Origin: Paraconiothyrium sp. Pb-2020
Taxonomy: Eukaryota; Ascomycota; Dothideomycetes; Pleosporales; Didymosphaeriaceae
Direction: 5' to 3'
NCBI GenBank assembly: GCA_022419385.1
Contig: JAJUBI010000003.1
Location: 1,178,001-1,242,000, forward strand
DNA: 64,000 bases
In this document: piece after piece, positions 23,296 through 33,466 of the stretch
How the letters are laid out: every line of letters begins with the position of its first letter
Position numbering within the stretch: the first letter of the stretch is position 1
Notes under the pieces: generated by a model
Told to the model about the DNA's origin: nothing
The model's input: only the letters and a program-made list of their open reading frames with translations
Database searches by the model: none
Translations under genes and position numbers: made by a program

Positions 23296-25237
23296 TCATT
23301 TCACCCATTCAAGGATGATGCTATCCCAGAGTATGCCGCGCCATTGAGTGTACCTATCGACTGTAAAACTCAACACATTCTGCCCGTCGCGCAGACCCGA
23401 GCTCGGGAGCTCATACTGCAAGAATCGCCATTCTCCACTGGTTGTACCGGAGCGGTACAGTGCGGGATCACTTGTCTGCGTATCCTTGTTTATCGTGCCA
23501 ATTGTTGTGTTTCCGTTCAAATATATCGTAAGTCCAGTACTCTGGGAGTAGCCAGCCAGGGACACAGAGAGCAGCGCCGTCGCATTTGTGGTTGGACGTG
23601 TGGTGTTGAAGACGACAACCCATGACCCGAGCTTGGAAGATGCGTAGTACCAATCCGACGTCTTCGAGACGCCAATCACGAAAGTTAGGTTCGCAGGACT
23701 CTTCTCGGTCAGCCCATGCTGCCTTGGGGCGCCACCATTCGTGAAGCCTAGTGCTTTCTTGTCGAAATCGCCGATCTGAAATACGCGAGTGCGATCTTGC
23801 GGTACCTCCCAGGTCAGTGTACGCAGATTTGCGGTCTTGCCCTTCGTAATTTTAACACTGCTAGTCGTGAAGTTTGTGTAGACATCGCCCAGTGCTCCAC
23901 CATTTGACCATGCGTAGAGCCCATATTCGCCAGTCCGCACATGGTCCAGTGAGAACTTGCCGGAAGCGTCTGCATACGTGGTGTAGTAGTTGTTGGAGCC
24001 CTGAACTAGCGGACGAGTGGATGTGTTCGTATCGCCGAGGAAAATAGCGGCGCCTGCAGCTGGACGACCGTCGGAAAGAACGAGTTTGCCTTTCACATTT
24101 CCACGAGAATGATAGGCATCATCCTGGATGAAGGGATACGGCCATGTCTTCCGCTCCTTCTCGGCCCGCTTGTGTGCATCCGCCACGGATCCATCGTTCT
24201 AGTGTACGGTCAGACGCGAAATAAACAAGTTACGAAGTGATCGACATACAAGATACCAAAGCCATGGACCCCAAATCTTGCCTACGGGCTGAGGTACAGC
24301 ATTCCCAATCCTGAAGTGGGAAGTGTCTTGGAAGACATTGAGCTGGACAGCGTCGCCTTTGGATGACTCGCGATGCACCTGATTTGTTGGTGTTAGCCAT
24401 CATAACACAAAGTGAACTGATATCGGGTTCGGAATGGCCCAAAATGCTCACAGCTCTGAAATAAGCTCTTCAGAATACTGGTACTTACAGTCAAAGTCTG
24501 ACTCAGTTGATTCCCAGGTTGATATTCATATGACGGATGAATATACCATGAACCAGTCTTGTCTCCATATACACCAACAAAGTCCCTCTCGCGCACGTAG
24601 TTCGAGAAGTCGTACTTGGTAATATACCTAGTGTTCGTCAGAGACAGTAGCAAATGGCAGTCTATTGACGTACGACCCATCGGCTATTTGGAAAGTCTCG
24701 TCTTGCACCTTTGTCGCATTCGCATATAGAGAAAAGTCCGGAAGCGGCGCATCTTTGGTTGTAGTGTAGCCATTCGTGAACCGTGCCGGATCAAGACGCC
24801 ATAGAGTACGGAAGACGGACAGGTCCGGGAGCGCTTTGTTGACGAAGTATTGATATGCCCCGGCAAGATCAGCATAGACGACCCAGTGAAGGTCTCCGTA
24901 CGTAGATGAAAAGCTAATGTCGATATAATCTGATGTAGTTGATACTATCTTTCCAGATGTATACTGGAGATTTGACTCGCCGTCTACTGTTGTCAGTGAT
25001 TGTCTAGTCGGAGATACAAGGAAAAATTGCACCATATCCCGCGTAATGACCCGGTGCGCTTTTGACAGCATCTGAGCCCTGGTATTGGAGATTTGTGGCG
25101 TACGTCTGGCCTTGCGTCAGGTTCCATATGTCATTGCCAAAGATCCACGACGTTGAGTTGATCTGCTGCAGGAATGGTCCTTTGGCAGAAGCTGGGCTGG
25201 CTGCAGCGACTAGGCCGATGAGTAGATGAGCTTTCAT
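23296..25237 (-). CDS. PL4 rhamnogalacturonan endolyase, secreted
   Basis: Polysaccharide lyase family 4 enzyme that cleaves the rhamnogalacturonan I backbone of pectin by beta-elimination. Start Met 25237 gives signal peptide MKAHLLIGLVAAASPASA; the Met nine codons upstream is less likely. Five exons: 25033-25237, 24674-24986, 24489-24627, 24250-24378 and 23296-24198, total 562 aa, phases all match. N-terminal catalytic beta-sandwich runs through DGSYITKYDFSNYVRERDFVG; the middle carries a fibronectin III-like domain (GNVKGKLVLSDGRPAAGA); the C-terminal domain is CBM-like (DKKALGFTNGG...QWRGILWDSIILEW). It is divergent from the secreted DUF1961 gene across 758 bp. Confidence 0.92.
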
Positions 25238-25995
25238 GTTGATGTGGTTGTTCTGACCGATCACTCAGTCTTTGCTATCATATATGTTCATTTATGTCCT
25301 CAGTCGGCGAGCACGCAATTCTGTTTCGATAATACGAGCATTTTCGCGACATCTACAGGGTTACGTGGATGGGTATTGCGGATCAAAGCTTGTTCAAAAG
25401 AAGCTGCTCGCTACGCTTATCGGAGCGTTCGCATGCAAGCATCGCATGGCTCCTCCGTTATCACCGTCGCTAAGAACATCGACCAGAGAAATTTTCCGGC
25501 ATAACAAAAGCGAGTCTATGTTGTGTGGAGATGAGTGATGATGAACACGACGAGCCCGCCTCAAAGTCATCACCATGTGGGGTGGCGCTGTTCCCTTTCG
25601 GGACTCGCAATCCTGTTAACCACGACACCAGGCTCCAACCCAAAGAAGTTCCCGCCAATACACTTCTCGATGTACTTTCGTATTTTACGGAGATGGGGCT
25701 CCCACGAGTTTCAATCAATAGACCGAGCACTATCTCTTACATGTTTGATCAGAAATCTTTTGATAGGTGGGAAATCGGAGTAAATGTTACCGAGTACCCG
25801 CAACTCGCTCGGCGGTACCTTGCAGATCATGTTGAGTAGTGGATGACGCATTCCGCCCAAGCAATTGCACGATCGCGAAGGCACGAAATTAAATGTAGAT
25901 TTTCATAATAACATGAAATTAAATAGTAGGTTCCCGGGGTTCTGTTACCAACACCTGCACATCCCTTCGCCAATAGCCACACGCCAGCAGTCATC
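25238..25995. promoter_or_regulatory. Shared divergent promoter of PL4 and DUF1961 genes
   Basis: About 760 bp between two secreted-protein genes transcribed away from each other. Open frames inside it have no signal peptide or recognisable domain. Co-regulation of the two flanking genes is inferred from the arrangement only. Confidence 0.45.
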
Positions 25996-26697
25996 ATGCG
26001 CTGGCCAATCGTTAGCACCATCCTGGCACTCGCTACCACTTCCATGGGCGAAACTTTGTTGTACCGCAACACTTTCAACGACACCTCAGCACTCCATGGA
26101 TGGGTCGCTGAAGGTCCAGTCAACGCCACTGTCTCAAATAATACCCTCACGCTCGCGGGAGCAGGCGGTCCGGATGACTACTTCGTGTATTGGTTACCAG
26201 AGGTCTTCCCCGATCGAATTCGCATTACATGGGAATTCCAACCTATCCAGGAGCCTGGCCTTGCCATGTTCTTTTTCGGCGCAACATCTGTTGACGGCGG
26301 AAGCATCTTCGACCCGTCACTGAAGCCACGGAATGGCTCATACCCGCAGTATCACTCTAGCGACATCCGTCTTCTTCACGCGTCTTACTTTCGACGCCGT
26401 TGGCCCGAGGAACGTAATTTCCATGTTGCGAACCTAAGAAAAAGTCCTGGCTTCCATTTGGTGGCTCAGGGTGCGGATCCTATCCCATCAGTGGAGGATG
26501 TACAAGGAGCGTACTACAAGATCGAGGTTGTCAAAGATAAGCGCGAAGTCACATTCAAAGTTAACGATCTACTGCTATTTTCTTTCGACGACACAAAGAC
26601 AGATACTGGGCCCGTGGTCAGGGGAGGAAGGATTGCACTGCGCGGTATGCAGCCACTGATAGCGAACTATCGCAACCTCGAAGTATGGAAGCTATAA
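25996..26697 (+). CDS. Secreted DUF1961 family protein
   Basis: Protein of the DUF1961 family; it looks like a carbohydrate-active beta-sandwich, but no enzyme activity can be assigned from sequence. Single exon, 233 aa. Signal peptide MRWPIVSTILALATTSMG. Family landmarks: HGWVAEGP, YFVYWLPEVFPDRIRITWEF, GLAMFFFGATSVDGGSIFDPSL, YPQYHSSDIRLLHASYF, ERNFHVANLRKSPGFHLVAQGADPIP and GGRIALRGMQPLIANYRNLEVW. Several potential N-glycosylation sites (NDT, NAT, NNT, NGS). Divergent with the PL4 rhamnogalacturonan lyase, so a role in pectin or side-chain breakdown is a reasonable guess. Confidence 0.87.
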   Translation: MRWPIVSTILALATTSMGETLLYRNTFNDTSALHGWVAEGPVNATVSNNTLTLAGAGGPDDYFVYWLPEVFPDRIRITWEFQPIQEPGLAMFFFGATSVDGGSIFDPSLKPRNGSYPQYHSSDIRLLHASYFRRRWPEERNFHVANLRKSPGFHLVAQGADPIPSVEDVQGAYYKIEVVKDKREVTFKVNDLLLFSFDDTKTDTGPVVRGGRIALRGMQPLIANYRNLEVWKL

Positions 26698-27272
26698 ATA
26701 TGAGATTATTGTCTGCTGAGTATATATTCATTTTTGAATACTGGTCCCGACTCAAACTATGCTTTACTGTAGTTCAATCCTGCTGCGACCAATGCTACGG
26801 CAAATTGCGCCTTAGTATTCACGTGAATGAAATCTGCTCCACCAACGATATTTATGTTTGCAATCTTCAAAATCGGCACTGTGCACCGACGACCACGGCA
26901 ACAGGATGATGCCGGCTTCTATGCAGATCCGGAACCGGGCGCAGCGTATCAACCTACTAACATTCCTTAAGAGCCTACGGTAGCGTCTGGACCTTTTTTT
27001 AGTGGATACCAGCGATGTTAACATATCCCTACCTAAGAAAAGCGATGGTGAGTGATGGCGTGTCGGTTGAGGTATACTTAATATAGGCCAGGGAAGCCTG
27101 GACTCGAAAGGAGAAAGAACAGAAAATGTGAAGAACCACCCTGCTATAGTAATCCTACATTTTCTATTCAAATTTTCCCTACGCAAGCAGCAACACTTGC
27201 GCCAATTTCTCCCCTATCGATCGGCAAGGAATACAACCCGCTTCACAGCTTCAAGCCAGACCTCTCCCCCTT
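26698..27272. other. Intergenic, convergent 3' flanks
   Basis: Lies between the convergent DUF1961 and CHAP genes. No coding signal recognised; the 124-codon frame at 26812-27186 (minus) shows no domain. Confidence 0.4.
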
Positions 27273-27861
27273 TCAATTCTTAACATGGATATACCTAAAC
27301 GTCTCCTTAGGTACAGTCCTCGTGCCATACTTGTTTGGGTGATTCCAGTTATACTCCTCAACCGTCACCGTCTTCTTCCCAACCTTGGTAACCCAAGCAA
27401 CATGGCCACGCGTGCCAGCATCAGTCTGAGCGACACTTCCTACCTTCGGAGTGCTATTGACTTTGACGCCAGCCTTTTTAGCCGCCTCGTTCCACGAGTC
27501 CGCATCGTGCCAGCCTTCACCTTTGTAGTGATTGGTGAATTCCACGCCAGCCTTGTTGAGGCGGTATGCGACGAAGCTCGTGCATGAGCCTGAGGATAAG
27601 ACGTCAGTACTGAGTGGCTTGGTAAAGAATTTACACAGATATCTTTCTCTATTCGATTGAGGTAGCAGCAGAAATAGCCGTGAACATACATCTATAGAAC
27701 TTCCATGGATCGACGCCACCGTTTCCATTGCATTTTCCGGAGTAAGGGTAGTCATTGGCTCTCGCAATAAGTTCGCTTCGCGGTGAGAAGCCCTCGTTCG
27801 TAGGAAGGGCGGAGGTGACGGCGGCGATCGCACCCAGGATAACGGTGAATAAGAGCTTCAT
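27273..27861 (-). CDS. Small secreted CHAP-domain protein
   Basis: Predicted extracellular cysteine amidohydrolase or peptidase-like protein of the CHAP/NlpC-like fold; such proteins often act on peptidoglycan, so an antibacterial role is possible but inferred. Two exons: 27690-27861 and 27273-27589 with a 100-bp intron (GTATGT...TCAG); 162 aa. Signal peptide MKLLFTVILGAIAAVTSA. Nucleophile Cys is in SCTSFVAYRLNKAG, placed just after the splice junction. The catalytic His is in GHVAWVTKVG and the third polar residue is probably Glu/Asn in VEEYNWN. Length is typical for a single-domain fungal member. Confidence 0.82.
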
Positions 27862-27952
27862 GGTGACTAAAGTGATTGCAGAGATTGTTGGATCTTGAAG
27901 AGAGGTTGTAGCTTCAGGTGGCTGGTTGAAGCCAACATGATCTACAGGTTCT

Positions 27953-27960
27953 CTTATATA
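27953..27960 (-). promoter_or_regulatory. TATA box of the CHAP gene
   Basis: TATATAAG on the minus strand, about 92 nt upstream of the start codon at 27861. Confidence 0.5.
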
Positions 27961-28712
27961 CTGTTGAAGATGTCATTAAGCTTGCAAACACGAACAGAAC
28001 GCGAGGGATGCGAACGGACTTGATATTTGGAACTTTGCAAACACGAGTTGATTCAGGAACATTGCTCGTATTGGTGACTGACTTGGCCCCCACGCCGGGG
28101 ATCGATCATACATGGGTTCGTACAAGCCCGTATCCAGCGCAGCGAGCCGCAGCCAAACATCAGTGTCGTAATGAGCATCCGACGCTAGAATATCTTCGTA
28201 CTGCAACTGCCAATTTGTATAATAAACCCTGCATCGAGAGTTCCTCCTCCTGAGAGTGCAGTCAAGATACGGGAAAGCACTCAATTGATCAGTTTTCTAA
28301 GAGATTTATTTAGCGGCGGGCTCAATGCATTGTAGAAGATATTGAGTGTGTATGAGCGCAACTCCAACACCCTTTTTTTCGGTGTACACACCTCTGGGTG
28401 GTATATGTTAACCAGTTGCGAGAAACACGATAAATCCGGCTCTACTAAATGCTTGGGGTCGGTTACAGAGCCTGTTCAGGTATAGGATTCACGCATGCGT
28501 GCGTAAGATTCGCTATTATGGTCTTACTAGATAGTGTGATTTTGTGCACCCCTCACACCATGTATCAGTGTACTTCCATAATCCCCGAGCGGTTGACCCA
28601 GCCAGGGCCTAACAATGAAGATGCCTCGCGCAAGCTCGGGCGAGGCCATCTCGTCAGCCTCACATCGACAATCTCATTGATCAAAGCTTTTCTGTACACA
28701 TTCACTATGGGA
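27961..28712. other. Intergenic, nothing recognised
   Basis: About 750 bp upstream of the CHAP promoter with no supported exon or repeat. Confidence 0.35.
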
Positions 28713-29289
28713 TCAACTGGAATGCGGTGCCGAGAATTTCACTGTCCACAGTGAGGCGCAAGAGTCATCAATGTCCCCTTCCCCGTTCCCATCACTACAA
28801 GCATAATCCTCTTCCCTCACAATCCTCCAATCTCCCACCTCCTCCTCCTTCCCAGACTCTCTCACCTTCCACCACTGCAAAGAACAGCCCCTCAACACGA
28901 TCTCCGTCCCCTTCACTAACCCTCGGATGGGATCATCTTGCCCTGCGACAACGCGCAGCGTCCACTCCCAGGCACAGAAGTTCTTGCTCGTGCCGTGTAC
29001 GCCGTGGGTTTCCATGCGCAGGGAGGAGGTGGTAGCGTAGGTTTGGTGGAGGAAGGAAGTGAATTGGGAGAAGGTGAGGTTGGTTGCGTGCCAGGCTGGG
29101 GATTTGTCAGGTGGCAAATACGGTGGGAGGAGGGGAGAGGAGAGGAGGAGAAGAGGACGGACCGTGATCTGAGAAGGAGAGGTCAGGATCGTAGAAGGTG
29201 AGAATCTTGTCGACATCGCCTGACTCAAAGGCGGCTGTGAGATGGTTTTGACGATCCAGTAAGAATTCAGATAGTGAGGCGGAAGACAT
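28713..29289 (-). CDS. SnoaL/NTF2-like small protein
   Basis: Small cone-fold protein of the SnoaL/NTF2 type; such folds include isomerases, cyclases and non-enzymatic binding proteins, and no substrate can be assigned. Two exons: 29163-29289 and 28713-29095, joined across a 67-bp intron (GTCCGT...CCAG) to give 169 aa. The N-terminus LLDRQNHLTAAFESGDVDKILTFYDPDLSFSDH is the usual first helix plus strand; LTFSQFTSFLHQTYATT and KNFCAWEWTLRV follow as the curved sheet, with WWKVRESGK...DWRIVREEDYA at the C-terminus. The carboxy tail is acidic. No signal peptide. Confidence 0.75.
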
Positions 29290-30918
29290 TTTTTCTGATT
29301 AGAAGTAACTTTTGGTATGCTGGAAGCGAGGGGGATTTACAGCAAAGGGGAAGATAAGGCTAAAGATTCTCGTGGAGAAAATCCGAGCAACCGTTTATCT
29401 ATCTCATCTCTACCGGGCCCCTGAAGAGCTCAAGTAGGCCTCGTGCGCAATTCGTCGCTCTCAGGTAGCTGAATGCCAATCCGGACTAGCTTCGCAGCAT
29501 ATTTTCAGATGCGGTATTGCAAGACCATGACACATCCGGCCGCTGACGTTGGATATGTAGATCTTGAGTAGTTGTCAAAGCCCTGAACGACCGACGAATA
29601 CCACAAAGAAAGAACATATTTTGGATTATCTTTTGGTAATACTGTTGAATTTCTCTTCCATACTAAAGATAAACGTCAGTTGGGTGCATCTCACCTGCGC
29701 GCTGCCACGCAGAAAGGGAGACGGCATGAACTCATAGGACGAACGACTTCTTTCCTCATGTTGCAGCGCTTACAATACACTGATCGGCAAGAGCCTTGCT
29801 GCCGATGGGGAAGCCACGTCCTAGACCGTATATAGAAAGCTCAACTGCCGTCAATCTTTTGTCCCACATATACGGAAGTTTGTTCCTACGACGTTCTGTT
29901 CAATAGCACATGCCGGTGCAATTCCCTACCTCGGATCGACAGCGACCGAATACGCCACACTTCTGCACCGCCACATAGCGCCACGGATCGACCAAGATTC
30001 CCACTGCAACCCCCGCACGCTGATCTCGCTGTAACACCAGCACGTCGCACGCCTTTATTCATTTCTCCATCGAGCGCCTTGTAACGTCGTTTCCGTTGTC
30101 ACAGGTCACCCAGGCTACTGGCCTGAGTTGCAAGCCCGAAGCTCGCACACGATGTCAGCCTTGCGATTTGAGGACGACAAATACCGTGCTTTCACAGGTA
30201 GCCGCGGAGGCGTTCATAATGTTTGTCGCGTGTCTTAATTGACCTCCATGACGGCGCGCTATTGGCTCAACTCGGTGTAGGAGCCGGTACGAGGTGCTCT
30301 TTTGAGCGGCTCGGCTTGTCCACAAAAGCCGGTTTCTGGCGTATCGCATTTATCCAGCTTCTCGATGCAAACGCGACCTGGGTCCTTGCCCTGAGATTTC
30401 TTTCCGCTGGAGGAACCTGAACGATGGGAAGTCCTGGAGTTTTGGCGCTGCGGCGTGGATCTACGATGGGCGCCTCGGTTCCTGAAACTCGCAACAACGT
30501 CACGGGCGCCTGTCCGATGCGCGAGTCCTCACGACGGAGTGCAGCAGGGGTATTTTTGGCGATGACCTCACCGGGACCGGGATTGTGATAGAATGATCGA
30601 CGTGCGGCGGGAGGCGGGCCTGAGTGGCATCGCTTGTGGGTGAAGCGCGACACGGCAAGGTCCAGCAAACCGATACTGGAACGGCAGGTGCTTAAGTCCA
30701 TGCTTCTTGCTCGTTACCCCGTTGGGTTGCGCTCATCGTGCATGGTTCCTGATCGTGCACACGGCGCTCTGCTGGCTTCTTTCACTGCACTTCGATCTGC
30801 TTGAACCTGAGTACCTTCACTTGCTGTCGCGTGCAAGAGCCGAGCACAGGTCCGCTTTTATGGATTGAGTGCGATACGCAACTTTACACACACTACAACC
30901 CTCAATGATACCGAGCAT
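29290..30918. other. Long intergenic stretch
   Basis: About 1.6 kb without a recognisable gene. A 144-codon frame at 30267-30701 (minus) has no familiar domain, intron partner or start context and is not called. The right end carries the promoter of the membrane-protein gene at 30919. Confidence 0.4.
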
Positions 30919-32433
30919 ATGACAATGGCGTTTACCAAGCATTTGCGCACCGCTGCCCTTGTGCTGGCTGTAGTGGAGGTCGTTGCTGCGCAGAAGTGCT
31001 GTAGGTTTTTAGACCTTGAATCCATACTGAAAGAGCTCCACTGACAACGTCAAGACTACCCCAATGGAAATCCAGCACCAGATACCGAGAAGCCATGCTC
31101 GTCTGCAGAAGGCACGGCCTGCTGCCCAGATACATGGGAGTGCATGGACAACGGCCTTTGCTACCTCCCAGCCGACAAGCTATACGGACGGTACAGTTGT
31201 ACGGACAAGGACTGGAAGTCATCAGGCTGTCCGTCAAACATGTGCACATTCGGTATGCTTCAATGGCACCCAGCATCTAGCATGTCCAGCTGACGTTTCG
31301 CAGATATGACACCTGCCGGCGCTGAGGCTGTAACGCAATGCTCCAACCATGACAACCAGTGGTGTTGCGACGGCGACAGAATCCATATAGATTGCTGCCA
31401 GGAGCAACCCACCAAGCGACCATTCTTCGCTCTCCAAGACCCTGTCGCATATGGAACCATAGGAGGGAAGACCGGATCAAGCGCACCAAATCTGGCAACT
31501 ATCACAGGCAAAGGCACTGGGAGCGGGGACGACTCATCGTCCTAAACAGCAGCCTCAAACTCAGCTTCGGCAACGCAGGACTCCTCTTCCGGCAATAGCG
31601 CCTCCTCGACAGCTGCCTCCTCAACAGCAGCAAGCACACTGGTAACATCCCTCTCAACCACCGTGTCCTCAGGCAGCGCCGGTCCCACCACCATTGTAAC
31701 CACCATCATCCAATCCGCTGCCTCCTCAAGCGCCACTGCCTCACCCGCCGCGACTTCTAAGAAGAGCTCCAACGTCGGCCTCATCGTCGGCTGCGCTGTT
31801 GGTGTCCCGCTTGCCCTCGCCTTGATAGGCATCCTATTTTGGCTTTTCCGCAAACGAGCCAACCAAAAGCATACGGCGCCACCTTACACCTCCTCCACTG
31901 ACGCCTTCACACCTACCCCCGCAACGCCTGAATTCGCCGGCGGTGCAAAGCTGCATAAACCTAACAGCGCAACAAAGTACGCAGCAACAGCAAATCCAGG
32001 CGCCCCGGAGCTAGGAGGGGGTCAGGGTGTCGGGCCAGAGAGACCAGTGTCCATGATCCCCGGTAAGGCGGAGATGGACTCTGGCGGTGGCTTTGCGCCG
32101 GGCACAGTACCGCTAGCCCCGCATCTCGTGGGCGTGGGTGGCGGAAACGGAACTGCACACGGACATACGCCGCAGAGTAGCTGGGGTAGCGCGCCGCCTG
32201 GATATTCGCCTGCGCAGAGTCAAGGCCCTTTGGCGCCGACGAGAAACTCGGACCCGATGGCTGGGCAATACCAAGCATATCGCCCGCCGGGCATGAACAA
32301 CGTGCCTGAGATGGCGGAGCTGCCTAGTGTGCGGACGCCGCCTGAGGTCGCAGAGCTGGGTAATCCGAGTCCACCTGTTGCAGGTGCGAGGGCGGAGTAC
32401 CCTGGAATGGCGGAGGCAGGGGCGCGGAGGTAG
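30919..32433 (+). pseudogene. Cys-rich single-pass membrane protein gene with in-frame stop
   Basis: Cell-surface sensor-like architecture: signal peptide (MAFTKHLRTAALVLAVVEVVAAQ), Cys-rich ectodomain, Ser/Thr/Ala-rich stalk, one membrane helix (VGLIVGCAVGVPLALALIGILFWL) followed by basic RKRANQK, and a Pro/Gly-rich cytoplasmic tail. Exons 30919-31000, 31055-31252 and 31304-32433; Met 30925 is an alternative start. A TAA at 31543-31545 interrupts the frame inside the stalk. The same frame continues open from 31546 to 32433 through stalk, membrane helix and tail. No intron was found that removes the stop in frame. As read, the product would end after the ectodomain (about 173 aa) and be secreted. 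The stop may be a real mutation or a sequence error. Confidence 0.72.
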
Positions 32434-33466
32434 TCAGAACGAGTCCTAACACTGGTCATTAACGGGCGTTTGGGATTGGCATACGGACTGAGCTCCATAA
32501 GAGGAGAGTATAGGATACGTCTTGCTCAAGAGGCATGCTGCGAATATCGGAGGATGATACCATTTCCTGTACCTTTACGCTACACAAGCAACACTGTGGC
32601 ACCTAAATGCTAATGAAGAAACGACGATTCGAGCAATTGCTCGCCTGCAACCAATCGTCTCCCCGCCTGCAATCAATATCTCATCGCCACCCTCGCTGCA
32701 ACATCTCTGCCCATGCCAGCCACGCCGCCAGGGAAACCCACATACCTGGTCGCTTCCTCAGAAGCTGATTCTGAACAAAGACCGCACGGAGCATTGAGTT
32801 CCTCACCAACCACAGCCCTTCGACACAACGCCAGCAAAACTACAGGCGTCCACAGTCCAGGTAATTCCATGACGCCTACGCTCAACACACGAGGAGCTTC
32901 TTTTGCACGAGAAAATAGCCCCGACGTAACCCCGGACACCATAACCACCAATACTCCATATCATTGCTCCTTATCAGTAAGAGGGAAGAGTAGAACCCCA
33001 GTGCCGCTATGTTCTCATATTTCTGGAGATTTCTTCCATATTACGTTACGCCAGACTAAGTCGTAGGCGTGGGACTTTTCATGGGAAGCGTTGCTGCGAG
33101 TATACGTGTGCGTGAAGTATATGCATCTGCCTAATCCTTGCTATCCGCGTTGACCTCTACCTGATCCTTGCTATCCGCAATGACCTCTATCTTCGTTCCT
33201 TCTTTCCCTCTGCCCCGTGTCTTCTTCTGCAACCGAATGCATACGTTGCCTCCGCGTCTTGATCCCCTGCCGCCGCGATGGATATGCAACATGTATGTGG
33301 ATGCGAGGTATCCAATGTGCACGCGCGTACGCGGTCGTCCTCGCAGCGCGGAGCCGCATCCGGCGATGCGGATGTCTTACGCTCCGTGTAGCTAGAGGTG
33401 GTACGCCATGACTGCGCAGCTAATCCTGTGATCTTATTCTAAATCTCTGCCCACGCAGAGTTTCTC
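32434..33466. other. Intergenic with a short direct repeat
   Basis: Convergent 3' flanks of the membrane-protein gene and the histidine kinase. No supported coding exon. At about 33134-33190 a roughly 27-bp unit (core CTTGCTATCCGC) is present twice with a 30-bp period. Confidence 0.4.

Noticed and set aside
25525..25839. 104-codon open frame in the PL4/DUF1961 promoter region
   Set aside because: Acidic but domainless, overlapped by other frames; more likely chance in the shared promoter.
30267..30701. 144-codon open frame on the minus strand
   Set aside because: No recognised domain, signal peptide or splice partner, and basic/Pro-rich composition as expected from a chance frame.
33134..33190. 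Short direct repeats as a CRISPR-like or mobile-element feature
   Set aside because: Only two copies in a fungal nuclear sequence; simple tandem duplication is enough.
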